From contig SGPL01000314.1 in NCBI GenBank assembly GCA_004802705.1, positions 1 to 39,891 on the forward strand: a stretch of DNA of 39,891 nucleotides, written 5' to 3'. The position numbers and the translations under genes are program-made. The notes below the pieces were generated by a model. The model was given only the letters and a program-made list of their open reading frames with translations. It did no database searches and had not been told where the DNA came from. This DNA is from Bondarzewia mesenterica. Its lineage: Eukaryota; Basidiomycota; Agaricomycetes; Russulales; Bondarzewiaceae. Below, in pieces: positions 22,124-33,238 of the stretch. Positions within the stretch are counted from its first letter, which is position 1; every line of letters begins with the position of its first letter.

Positions 22124-23270
22124 ATGTCTGAGCAGCAAAACATCCCCACTTTCAAGCTTGTCCTCGGTAGGCATCATATACGTCCTCGCCACACTGTATC
22201 TTGTTTCTCACTCGTATGCGTTTTTTCCCTTTGATCGATGTCATGATCTCGCTCCTATCCTACTGTCTTTGCATGCAATTTTTCCATCGCTTCTCGAATA
22301 CTTCGTGATGGTGTGTAGTCGGTGATGGAGGAACAGGAAAGACCACTTTCGTCAAGGTGAGCAACTGCGAGCCCTGAATGCTATTTCGGTGAAGTTCTGA
22401 AGAGTTTTTGCCTTTTGGTTAGCGCCATCTGACTGGCGAATTTGAGAAAAAATACATCGGTAGGTTTGGCGTACAACTTTCTGATCACCTAGTATCTACA
22501 TTATTGCAACCCGCTCTGCTCACGCGATCTCGCCAGCCACCCTTGGTGTTGAAGTTCATCCCCTTTCCTTCTCGACCAACTTTGGCACCATCTGCTTTAA
22601 CGTTTGGGATACCGCCGGCCAGGAGAAGTTCGGTGGTCTTCGTGACGGTTACTACATTCAGGGCCAATGTGGCATTATCATGTTTGACGTCACATCCCGC
22701 ATCACATACAAGAATGTGCCCAATTGGCACCGTGATCTTGAGCGGGTCTGCGAAAACATTCCAATTGTCTTGTGCGGTAATAAGGTTGATGTAAAGGTGC
22801 GTAGTCCCGTGCGGTGATGTTCGTGGATTGTACAACTCATGGCATGGGCATTGCTGCCTTTTTGTGCATCAGGAGCGGAAAGTTAAGACTGCTCAGGTTA
22901 CATTCCACCGCAAGAAGAGCATCCAGTACTTCGAGATCTCTGCAAAATCCAACTATAACTTCGAGAAGCCATTCCTCTGGCTCGCGAGGAAGCTCGTTGG
23001 GTTCGTGTTGTTCGGTCGCTTGCGAGATCTGTCAGATTTAATGTCGTTTCATCCAGTAATCCCACCCTCGAGTTTGTCGCTGCTCCTGCTCTCGCTCCGG
23101 CTACGGTCGAGGTTGATCCTGCTTTGATGGCGCAGTACGCCCAGGAGTTGGCACAGGTAACTTATATTCAATGCGTGTGCTCTTTGACTTTTTTGTCTCA
23201 CGAGCTCCACTTCACTTTTTTTCACTAGGCTGAGGCTGTCCCGCTCCCCGAAGAAGATGATGACCTGTAA
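22124..23270 (+). CDS. GSP1: Ran GTPase (Gsp1/Spi1)
   Basis: This is the small GTPase that gives direction to nuclear import and export and helps build the spindle. [20 protein letters not shown] starts at 22124, and the P-loop is [30 protein letters not shown] covers switch [21 protein letters not shown] covers switch II, with catalytic Gln in AGQE. NKVDVK and [13 protein letters not shown] are the G4 and G5 motifs. The protein ends with the Ran-specific acidic tail PEEDDDL and a TAA at 23268-23270. There are seven or more short exons with frame-keeping introns; the first intron splits the codon before GDGG. Length, about 215 residues, is normal. No lipid-modification Cys is present at the C-terminus, as expected for Ran. 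Confidence 0.97.
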
Positions 23271-23684
23271 TTGCTTTCGATCCGCTGTTGTTTACGATTT
23301 TTTTTCCTCCCTCAATATCACGACACCAATACTGTTTAAATGTAACCATCTCATTGTTTTCCTTCCCATCCGATGGCGCTGAGTTAGTTAATGTTTTCAT
23401 TTTTGTGTTCTATGTGTGGTTGACGTAGCTTCTCGCCGGGAGGGTGTATGGACAAAGGAGGCTATATACTGCTTAGGGTGTCGTACGTACATACAACTTT
23501 GCATGGATCAGAATGCAAGCAAGATCTTTTGTAGAACGATACTTGCTGCTTCCGTAGCTCCAGTTGACGCGACGCGACGCGTATAAATTGACGGCGACTC
23601 TCTCACTGCTACTTTCGTGTCTGAAACTTCCGAATCGTGCATAAGTCGGCCGTTACTTATACGTTTTTGCAACCTGTACCGTTC
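23271..23684. other. intergenic between Ran and BCS1
   Basis: This is about 410 bp holding the Ran 3' region and the BCS1 promoter. A short direct repeat gacgcgacgcgacgcg and a TATA-like tataaat lie at about 23567-23588, roughly 100 bp before the BCS1 ATG. Confidence 0.5.
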
Positions 23685-25453
23685 ATGGGTAGTGAAGAGA
23701 CTACCATTCCACTTACAAATCTATCTACTCCGTCCAATGTACCTTCAGGCTCCGTGCTCTCACCCTCGCTGCCGAATGTCAGCACCGGCGGACATGATGC
23801 CTCAATTTTGTCTGGAATTTTCGGAGACAAGTACGCCTTTTTTCAACCATGTGTACTGACATCTTCTGACCTGACGAATGTTGTTGTAAGCAAAGCCCTT
23901 ACTTCCAGGCCGGTTTTGGTCTTATGGTGTGCTGTTCTCTCTTCTACCTCTTTCCCTTGATGCGCTGAACCACCCTGGGAACGTAGGGTGTGGGCGTGGG
24001 CCTAACGGTGCTCAAACAAGGGCTGACACTATCATCGATAGCGTTACGCCGACGCCTGCTTGTCTCGCTGGAGATCAACAATAAAGATCGCTCCTATGAA
24101 TGGTTCCTCGCATGGTTGGCGCACCAGAACCGTGCTCAGGCAGCGGCCTCGAAGGGCAGGGCTTGGATGCGGAGTCATCAATTGAGTGTGGAGACGGCCT
24201 ACGAGCAGAGGAAGAACGGAAGCTCAGAGGTGCTCTTCAAGCTCGTCGCGGGCCCCGGCGTACATTGGTTGAAGTACCGGGGGGCATGGATGCAAGTGTG
24301 TTCTCTCCCCTTTTTTTGAGAGCGAGATTCGTCATACAGTTTACTGAAACAGATTTTCTTTCCTTCTCACAGATAAAACGCGAACGCGAGACACGTTCCA
24401 TGCAGCTCATGTCCGGTACTCCATGGGAGACTGTCACTCTGACTACACTTTCGCGTGATAGAGGCGTCTTCCCGGCGCTGCTCTCTGAGGCGCGCGACCT
24501 CGCGATGCAAGGACAGGAGGGTAAGATGGTCATCCACACGGCATGGGGGACTGAGTGGCGGCCATTCGGTTTGCCACGAAGAAAAAGGCCTCTGAAGAGT
24601 GTCGTCTTGCAAGAGGGCGTGGGCGAGAAAGTTGAAGAGGATGTGAAGGCGTTTTTGAGGAGGAGGGAGTGGTATGCTGACCGAGGTTCGTCCTTCATTT
24701 GTACTTTATTTCCGTCTCTTGTGATAAAAATGTGTTTACGATCGAACAGGTATTCCGTATCGCAGAGGTTATCTTCTTCATGGCCCCCCCGGCTCTGGGA
24801 AATCATCATTCATCCAGGCACTTGCCGGGTCTTTATCCTACGACATATGCCTCCTTAATTTGTCCGAGCGCGGTCTGGCAGACGACAAGTTAAACCACCT
24901 CATGTCCAACGCTCCGGAGCGAAGTTTCATCCTCATAGAAGACGTGGACGCCGCATTTAACAAACGGGTGCAAACCAGTGAAGATGGGTGAGCGATATCC
25001 GGCCGTTGCATTGGTCATATTCGTGTAGCTGATTGATACGTTGCGCATAGATACCAGTCGTCCATAACATTCTCCGGTTTTCTCAATGCTCTTGATGGAG
25101 TAGCCTCGGGCGAAGAGCGGATCATCTTCCTCACCACGAACCATATTGAAAAGCTAGACCCTGCGTTGATCCGACCAGGACGCGTGGACCTTGCGGCACT
25201 CATTGACGATGCCAGCCCCAAGCAAGCGAAGAACCTATTCACGCGCTTCTATGGGGGTGAGCAGGGAGAGAGATGGGATACGGAGCTCCCAACCGATCAG
25301 CTAGATATTTTGGGCAGTGAGCTGGAAGAGATTGTGAGGGATGAGATGACATCCGGGAGGAAAGTCAGTATGGCTGCGTTGCAGGGTCTATTTATTAGGA
25401 ACGGACCGAGAGAGGCCGTTGCGGGAACTAAGGAACTTTTCGTGTCCAGATGA
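23685..25453 (+). CDS. BCS1: mitochondrial AAA-ATPase chaperone BCS1
   Basis: BCS1 sits in the mitochondrial inner membrane and inserts the folded Rieske Fe-S protein into complex III. The N-terminus ([10 protein letters not shown]...) leads to [20 protein letters not shown], the single membrane helix, then a basic RRRLL stretch acting as internal import signal. The BCS1 N-domain follows ([28 protein letters not shown]). The AAA module shows Walker [10 protein letters not shown], Walker [12 protein letters not shown] and the second region of homology [37 protein letters not shown] is diagnostic of the family. Introns are about 50-65 nt and keep frame. Basidiomycetes often carry several BCS1 paralogues, so this may not be the only copy. 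It converges with BUD23 at a distance of 76 bp. Confidence 0.93.
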
Positions 25454-25529
25454 TACATGCAACGACAATCTACGTATCGTACCAGATCACAGAATACACG
25501 GGGAGAAAATATACATTTGTGGGTCAAAC

Positions 25530-26669
25530 CTAGAAAATCGTCTTCCGTTTCCTACCTGTGTATTTCGAATCGCGGGGCACGTCCTCCTTTCCGCGCCTTC
25601 GGTACAACTACCAGGACCTTTATGAGTCGCTTTTCGATGTCAAAAGCTGGAGTCAAGCATACCTCTTTCTTCTTCAGAATCCAATCTCGTCCTTTGACTT
25701 CCTTCCTCTTCCCACTTTTCTCTCTTCTCAGTTCTCTCTGCCGTCTCTTCTCAAACTTCACCTTCTCATCTTCATCCTCATCCATGCCCTCCTCTCCCTC
25801 GAGCCCCTTCGGAACCTGTGCACCTCCTCCACCTCCCACGAACAAACACAGATACACTTTCCTCGCTTTTTTGGAGTTGGGGTAATCGACGACGAGACCA
25901 CCGCCGAAGCCGGCCTTTTGTGCGATCGAAGTAATCAATTGGATTTGATCGTCAGATGTGGGATAGAATTGGAGGACGGCGCGGGAGGGATTGCGAAGGG
26001 CGGAGTGAAGGGTCGTGAAGAAGCGCATCAAACGATGTGGAGGGGAAGAAGTCGGGTGGGAGGTCTCGGCGTTGAGTAGCCATTGGAGTACGGATATGCT
26101 ATTGCGAACATATGTTATTTATATCGGTGCACATATTCCGGAAGCATACCTGATAGCACCATCAAAGCTACCTGGGCGGAATCCGAAGCCTTGTCCAATG
26201 TCTTGTAAGAATAGGTCACCTTCGACCTCTCGCTCAAGCGCAATTTCTTCGCTCGCGTAAATTATATGTAAATAACCGATAAATGAGATGGCAATTTACT
26301 TACCCAGCATACTCGGAGCAATATCAACACCAGCCCATATGTAACCCTCCTCATCCAGAATTTCGCCTGAAAGACCTGACCCACAACCGATGTCCAGGAG
26401 AAACGCTGGTTCATCTGGTGGGAGATTGAGCAGCTCGAGAGCACGATAAGTCATGTCTGCCTGGATCTGCTGAACGCGAGTACTGTTGCTCCAAAATCAA
26501 AATAACATGTTAGAGACGGAAAACAGTTCTAGACGCACTTGTTGGTGTATTTTTTTGCTTCTGTGTCGCCATAATACTGTGTTCAGACATCCCTGAATGC
26601 AGAGGAAAGGGAATGAGTAAAATCGAAGCATACAATTTCTGGCGGCGCTTGGAGCTCTGGTCTGGACAT
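25530..26669 (-). CDS. BUD23: 18S rRNA (guanine-N7)-methyltransferase BUD23
   Basis: BUD23 (human WBSCR22/BUD23) methylates one guanine in 18S rRNA during 40S subunit maturation, working with Trm112. MSRPELQAPPEIFYGDTEAK is the conserved N-terminus, followed by KKYTNNTRVQQIQ. The SAM-binding motif is LLDIGCGSGLSGE, with GVDIAPSMLEIA and DIGQGFGFRPGSFDGAISIS. The catalytic region SVLQWLLNA is present. The C-terminal WBS domain is very basic (KRRQRELRREKSGKRKEV) and ends DSKYTGRKRKTIF at a TAG at 25532-25530. The last intron uses the acceptor gaaag, which restores KKKE/EDVPRD. Introns keep frame. It is compact and convergent with BCS1. Confidence 0.94.
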
Positions 26670-26866
26670 TTTGATATGTGCTTTGGTCTACAGCAAGGTA
26701 CCAAAGGCTTTAAAATGTCTTTAAGATGAAGCCGAGCGACTGAAGTCTGAAGATGATGAGCGTGATGCTATAGCAGTGTGACGGAAGTGACCCACTGTGA
26801 CTCTCTATCGAGTGAACGCGGTGCTCCGAGTCTGGGTTCTGTCCTCGACTCATCACAGTGGTGGAA

Positions 26867-27695
<829 letters not shown>

Positions 27696-27868
27696 ACGGA
27701 CGAGAGACATTCATGCTGTATGCTTACGATACTTTGTTATTTGCTCTTGAAACAAAGTTTTTACCTGCCTTGAAAATTGAATTGCGAGCCTTCAGAAATT
27801 GACAAGAACCTTGGGTGGTGACAGCGGCAATGGCGCATGACATTATCATGGGCAATATATGACAGATA

Positions 27869-28466
27869 TTAGTGGTATCGGTCGACCCTGTTAAGCTTCC
27901 TCGCTGTCTTCGCGTTCGTCTGAGTGTTCTGCCCTCTAACCGGGAGCCCCATAGCGTGCCTCTTCCCCACGTAACTGCCAATCATGCGCTGGTGGGCGAT
28001 GTTCTCCCGTATCTCCCTCTTCAAATCTGTCTCAATCTTCAAATTTCGCAAGGGGTCTCCTCCACCTCTCGGGCTGTATTTCACCGTGCCAACAGATGCA
28101 GGCGGAGCGAGCAGAGTCGCAGAACCGCGCAGCCGTTGCAGAGGGGTGGACGCCGGTTGTGGTTTGAAGTTGACGGATGCTAGGGGAACACGGGGAAGTG
28201 CTGGAGCCGTCGCAGGAGAGGAGAGGAAGGCAGCAAGTGATGTGACTTGGTGCGGTGTGAGCTGCCTGACTTTGCAGGTGTCATGAATTTGGAGGCGTGC
28301 ACACAGGCGGTGCGCGGTTTTATGGCCTACGCCATAGAAGTGGGTCATAGCGAACTAGAAATAGAAAAAAATCTTCAATTCTCAAGTTACCATAAAGCAG
28401 ATGGAAAGAAAAACATACTCTGGCCAATTGATAGTCGGGCAATTGCACCCCGAGAATATGTACCAT
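27869..28466 (-). CDS. SWS2: mitochondrial small-subunit ribosomal protein uS13m (SWS2)
   Basis: This belongs to the head of the mitochondrial ribosomal small subunit. MVHILGVQLPDYQLAR is exon 1 (ATG at 28466-28464). After one intron FAMTHFYGVGHKTAHRLCAR follows, which is the conserved uS13 N-terminal helix-turn-helix. The C-terminal block REIRENIAHQRMIGSYVGKR and MGLPVRGQNTQTNAKTARK is the rRNA-binding part. Between them lies an insert of roughly 55-60 residues rich in Pro, Ala and Ser that bacterial S13 lacks. The protein ends KLNRVDRYH. The divergent XAP5 gene starts 164 bp away. Confidence 0.93.
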
Positions 28467-28629
28467 GGCCGACGGAGGAAGGTGTGTAGTGACTTTGGAA
28501 CTCCGACCAATCGTGGACTGACCAGTTCTGGGTGTTGACTACCTGTTGACTACTCTCTCGACACACTACCTGTTGACTGCTTTCTCGACACATTGCTTGC
28601 TTTTGACACTGTAAAATCACATCCGCAGC

Positions 28630-29980
28630 ATGTCTAACAACAAAGCCGAAGGGCGCCGCGAAGACGCTCTCACCAAGCAGCGGAATCAAGCTCGCGAAGA
28701 GTATGAGCGACAAAAGCAACAGCTCATTAGCGAGACCGAGAAGGCACGACCCTCGAACGCCCGTTTTGTTGGGCAAAATGATTCTATGGAGGAGTCGCTC
28801 AAGAAGAGCACCGTCGGTCTCGTGCGCCTCGAGGACTTCCAGCAGAGAAGGAAGGAGCTCGAGGAGGCAAAGGCACGAGAGGCCGCCAGAACGGATGAGC
28901 TCAAGTGAGTTGGCTTGATCTTCTGCCCTTTTCTTTCTGTTCTTTCTGCTCTGCGAGGGGAGCAGTGCTAGATATGAGCGGATGGCTTACTGGACAAGGA
29001 GAATTTGTTTAGGGACGACAAGAAGGTGAAGAAGCGTAAAAAGGCTGCTAAAGCTACACTATCGTTTGCTATGGACGATGAGGGCGGTGATGAAGAAGGT
29101 TCCGGCTCGTCCACGCCAAACCTGGAGTCCAATGGTGAAAAAGCTGCAAAGCGTGCCAAGTTCCGGAAGAATCCCCACGTCGATACCTCTTTTTTGCCCG
29201 ATAGAGACCGCGAAGAAGCGGAGCGGCGTGAGAGGGAGAGTTTGAGGCAGGAGTGGATAAGGAAGCAGGAGGAGATGAAGAAGGAGGAAATTGAGGTCAC
29301 CTATTCTTACTGGGATGGAAGCGGACACAGAAAGAGCGTCATAGTGAGTCTGAAATCTACTTTCATTGATTATGTGGCTGACAATTCAGATATTTCTGCA
29401 TGCCATTGATCTTATTGTCACCTTAGTGCAAGAAGGGTGATGACATCGGTACTTTCTTGGAGAAATGCAGACAACAGTTCCCGGAATTGCGGGGGGTGAG
29501 TGTGGACAATTTGATGTACATTAAGGTGTGTCCCTGCCCTCTCTTCTACAATAGCTATTGGTCTCTGACGTTTGTTTCGACACTACAGGAGGACTTGATC
29601 ATTCCACAAGTAAGATTTCAAAATCCTCCTCTGTTCTCGCGGACGAACTAACTCTTATAATCAGCATCATACCTTCTACGACTTCATTGTCAATAAAGCA
29701 CGAGGAAAGTCTGGCCCTCTGTTTAACTTTGACGTCCATGACGACGTCCGCCTGCTTGCTGATGCTACCAAGGAGAAGGACGAATCGCATGCTGGAAAGG
29801 TCGTCGAAAGGAGCTGGTACCAAAGGAATAAACACATATTTCCGGCCTCTCGATGGGAGGTGAGTGTGCAATTCTTTGCGATTGTTATTGCTGAGTATCT
29901 TCGTCGTAATTTTGACACATGTCTTGTCTGTCTAGCTCTTCGACCCAGAGAAACAATACGGCAAATATACTATTGCTTGA
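28630..29980 (+). CDS. XAP5/FAM50 family nuclear protein
   Basis: XAP5 proteins (human FAM50A/B, plant XCT) are nuclear. FAM50A associates with the C-complex spliceosome and the plant protein affects clock and small RNA pathways. The N-terminal half is charged and helical ([39 protein letters not shown]), with an acidic patch ([11 protein letters not shown]). [20 protein letters not shown] is a family hallmark. The C-terminal XAP5 domain contains [67 protein letters not shown] and [17 protein letters not shown], ending at 29980. Introns are short and keep frame. The family call is secure; the exact role here is inferred from orthologues. Confidence 0.95.
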
Positions 29981-30160
29981 GATTTGTTATGTATCTCCTG
30001 TTTCACATATTGGTCGATGCATTCAAATCAGAAACATTCGTGGTATACAATGATCACTGGCTCGATGATAAAATTCAGAAACCTTGCTTCTGAGCGAAAA
30101 GAAAACAACATATTGTAGCAATATTGTAGCGTTAGAATACGCAGGTACATATCAGTATGC

Positions 30161-30164
30161 AAAA
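30161..30164 (-). terminator. Pol III terminator of tRNA-Phe
   Basis: Four T residues on the minus strand, four bases after the tRNA 3' end, fit a minimal RNA polymerase III terminator. Confidence 0.6.
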
Positions 30165-30168
30165 TAAA

Positions 30169-30254
30169 TGCCAGGACCGTGGATTGAACACGGGACCTCC
30201 AGATAGCGAAACACTCGCTTCAGTCTGTTGCTCTCCCAGCTGAGCTATCCCGGC
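30169..30254 (-). tRNA. trnF-GAA: tRNA-Phe(GAA) with a 13-nt intron
   Basis: On the minus strand the gene begins GCCGGGATAGCTCAGCTGGG and ends TCCTGGCA. The acceptor stem pairs GCCGGGA with TCCTGGC (one G-T pair). The D arm is GCTC/GAGC and the T arm CCGTG-TTCAATC-CACGG. The anticodon loop reads CTGAAG, then a 13-nt intron (cgagtgtttcgct) at the canonical position after base 37, then A and the stem TCTGG. Position 27-43 is an A-G mismatch instead of the usual C-G. Total 86 nt equals 73 mature bases plus 13. A TTTT Pol III stop lies on the minus strand at 30164-30161. The CCA end is not encoded, as in eukaryotes. Confidence 0.95.
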
Positions 30255-30358
30255 GTTGATAGCGTTATGCGCGATATAAATTTAGAGCGAATTTCCGACT
30301 TGTACGCTCCAACTACGCTCCAAATCCAATCACCTTGGACCGCTAAATAACCCCCACA

Positions 30359-31381
30359 ATGTCTGGTGCAGGGCCTCGCGAGAACATCTTCCCAACGCGT
30401 ATGGCGTTGACAAACACGAAGCTAAGGCTCAAGGGCGCCCAGACAGGGCATTCGTTGCTCGCAAAAAAAGCGCGATGCATTAACTACTCGGTTCCGGGCC
30501 ATCCTGAGGAAGGTCGACGAGGTATGTGCTTGGACTGGCACGCCTGTCTGACTCCCGCCCTGCTTACGGCGATGGTGTTGGGGCAATTGCATAGGCGAAA
30601 CGGAAGATGGGGAGAGTGATGCAGTTGGCATCGTTCTCGTTGGCTGAGGTCACTTACGCGACGGGAGACATCTCGTATCTCGTCCAGGAGCAGGCCAAAT
30701 CGGCCTCGTTCAGAGTCAAGGCGAAGCAGGAGAACGTATCTGGCGTTGTACTTCCTACTTTTGAGGTCGATCGTGTACCAGGCTCAGGTGCGTGACCGCA
30801 GGCGGCTTCGTTTATCGGTGCTGGTAGCCGTATGCTCTCGGATTTGCGCACTACAGACTTCAATCTTACGGGTCTTGGACGCGGCGGTCAGCAAGTCCTA
30901 CGATCGAAGGAGGTTTACGCAAAGGCTGTAGAAACCTTGGTTGAACTTGCTTCGCTCCAGACCGCATTCATGATCCTGGACGAAGTCATTCGCGCTACCA
31001 ACCGTCGCGTCAATGCCATCGAGCATATCATTATCCCACGATTGGACAACACCATCAAGTACATCATGAGTGAATTGGATGAGATGGATCGCGAGGAATT
31101 CTTCCGGTATGTCTGACTCTGTTCTAAGTACACATTGTACTCCTATTTGACTTGCTTGTAGATTGAAGAAGGTGCAGGGGAAGAAGAAACGCGACAGCGA
31201 GGCTGCAGAAGCGAAGAGGAAACAGGAGGCAGCTGCCGCAGAAGCCCAGAGAAATGCGCTGTTGGAGGCAGGAGAAACGGTGGAGCCCGTCTCGCCTCCC
31301 CCGGCACCACTCGTAGAAGAGGAAGAGACTAGTGGTGGTGGTGACTTATTGAGTAGCAAAGATGCAGATGTCATTTTCTAG
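30359..31381 (+). CDS. VMA8: V-type ATPase subunit D (Vma8), with an apparent +1 frameshift
   Basis: Subunit D is the central rotor stalk of the vacuolar proton pump. [20 protein letters not shown] starts at 30359, then [17 protein letters not shown]. The next family block ([17 protein letters not shown]) is present but one base out of frame, after an A7 run at 30463-30469. After an intron [20 protein letters not shown] and [20 protein letters not shown] follow. A 70-nt intron then gives [14 protein letters not shown], which is diagnostic. The second long helix is [20 protein letters not shown], followed by [20 protein letters not shown]. The tail is charged and ends DADVIF, as in other fungi. 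The gene is intact except for the frameshift. Because the protein is needed for V-ATPase function, a sequencing insertion is more likely than a real mutation. Confidence 0.93.
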
Positions 31382-31876
31382 TGCGGACAATTACTCTCAC
31401 TTGCCTTTTCTTTTGTTCCTGTGCATTCGTGCTTTGTATAGCCTTTTGTTATTCGACTGTTTCACTCATGACGTATATTGCATTACCCGGATTCTATGTG
31501 CAGAAATGCCTCAGAAGTGGTGCCCGCGTCGTATCTTTCAACAGTATGAGAGTTCACGGGATACCAATCCACGTCTCAGAGGCGATGGACGGTCATTCCT
31601 CTGCGAACCAGACACCTGAAGTGCGACATGATATCCTTGATATACAGTAACAAGCGCTCTGGGCTAGACATAAAATTTTAGGTGTAAATGGTAGGCCGGA
31701 TCAAAGACAAACTGACAGAACATCTGACCTGTGAGTCTAACTCCTGCTTACCTGGGATGTTCAGGGTTGGTTCCAATTACGTGCATGGCAATGGCTTGAA
31801 AGCCCAACGAGTTCATGAAAGCATCTGATTGGAAACAATGGTGATACATACAAATACACCTGTCCATGAGCTGAAT
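31382..31876. other. convergent 3' flanks of VMA8 and FRG1
   Basis: This is about 500 bp between two convergent stop codons. Short frames are present (for example 31381-31650 plus) but show no conserved motif. I see no RNA gene. Confidence 0.5.
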
Positions 31877-32892
31877 CTAACAAAACCGGTCGCTGGAGAG
31901 GAAGTCATAAATTCGACATCCGATATGGTGATACTGTAGGCTCTCACCTCTTCAATTTCGATCGGCGATCGAGTAACGCTTCGGCCAATCGTCCCTCCTT
32001 GCGAGCACGCTTGAGCTACGCAATGATAAGTGAATTGAATTTCAGGTAAAATAGAAAGCGATACTTGCCTCCTTTCTGTCCTCTTTCGACACAATTGACC
32101 TACCAGCTCCCCAAGTCTGGTACACTTTGCTGAAAAGACAGGGTCAGAAAATGTTCATACATGGGCTTGACGATGGATGAAAACACACTTGGTATCTGCT
32201 TCGTCCATTGAAGGCGCGCCCAACATGCCCTCCTTCTTTTTCTTCTCCTCATGCGCCTCCTTCTTGTACTTACTCTGAATCTTGACATAGAATCGTTCTC
32301 CGAACCCAGCGTTCTCACTGTCCCCCCTCAGCTGCAGCTGGCCTCCAGCAACCTCATCCACGCTCAAGTACTTCTCATACACGTTCATGAACGCGACCAT
32401 CCCATCGTCGTACACCACCGGCGTCCATTCCTCCTCCGGGCCTCGCGCTTCCCTGTCGGCAGATACCAAACCGTGCTTGTCGCACGACAAGAACTTCCCC
32501 TCCCCGACTCCTGTACGCAAGTTGACCGTGTCCGTGCCCGCTATGTGCGTTGTCACCCAGACTTGGGAGACTTCGGTCGGGGTGCGTTCTACGATGTTGG
32601 CCTCTTTCGAGTCTTCGGTCACATCCTTGTCCATAGGATGCAGCATGATACGGTTTCGTGTGGAGTCGTAGTTGATGCATATGGGTGAAGGGTCGGAGGG
32701 ATGGAAGATAAAAGTTGGACCACGGATTTCCGTCGCCTGATCTGGTCGAACCCACATATCAGGATCCTGGTCATCTTCGCCCCGCCGCCGCCGACTGCTG
32801 CTGCCGCCTTCCTCACCGCCTTCCCTCTTCCGTTTCTTCTTCGTTTTGTCGCCCTTGAATGTCAATTTGGTAGAACGCACAGTGGTAGACAT
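31877..32892 (-). CDS. FRG1: FRG1 family nuclear RNA-binding protein
   Basis: FRG1 is a nuclear/nucleolar, actin-bundling, spliceosome-associated protein with a fascin-like beta-trefoil. MSTTVRSTKLTFKGDKTKKK starts at 32892 with a KKKRKR nuclear signal, and an RRRR patch follows. The trefoil includes VNLRTGVGEGKFLSCDKHGL, MVAFMNVYEKYLSVDEVAGG and ENAGFGERFYVKIQSKYKKE. After introns VYQTWGAGRSIVSKEDRKE and LKRARKEGRLAEALLDRRSK follow. It ends KSDRFC, the usual fungal terminus; the TAG is at 31879-31877. The exon ending KEDRKE uses a GC donor (GAG|GCAAGT) with an AG acceptor at 32016-32068. A longer in-frame N-terminus up to 32934 is possible, but MSTT fits orthologues better. Confidence 0.92.
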
Positions 32893-33238
32893 TTTCAAGA
32901 GGTTGTCAATGTGACGCACCGTGTGGTAAGTCACAACACCATCCTTCCCGGCAAAATCCGGGCAGGCTAATTTAAAAAATTACCGCCATCTCAAAATTAC
33001 CCTTCGTGCTTCGGGCTGGGTTAACTTTTGGCGATGGCGTTGGAACGAATAGCATGGCATTTTACGAACACGAACATAAGTGTGATGAGCAGCATGAGCA
33101 TATAAGGCTGGGAGCTTGAGACACTTGGCAAAGGTGAACACAAGTCTATTTATAGACGTGTTCAAGGCGCGTCTTGCACGCGTCGACAGCTTTCTTCATT
33201 ACACCCAGAATCCCTCCCCCCTTAGGGCCCTATCGCCA
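32893..33238. promoter_or_regulatory. divergent promoter region of FRG1 and the J-ankyrin gene
   Basis: This is 346 bp between two divergent ATGs. TATA-like elements occur at about 33098 (catataagg) and 33146 (tttatag), both oriented usefully for the plus-strand gene. No conserved frame is visible. Confidence 0.4.

Noticed and set aside
30760..30870. Reading through into PGSG...[13 protein letters not shown] in VMA8 as coding
   Set aside because: An in-frame TGA follows quickly; the 70-nt GT-AG intron gives the conserved [14 protein letters not shown] instead.
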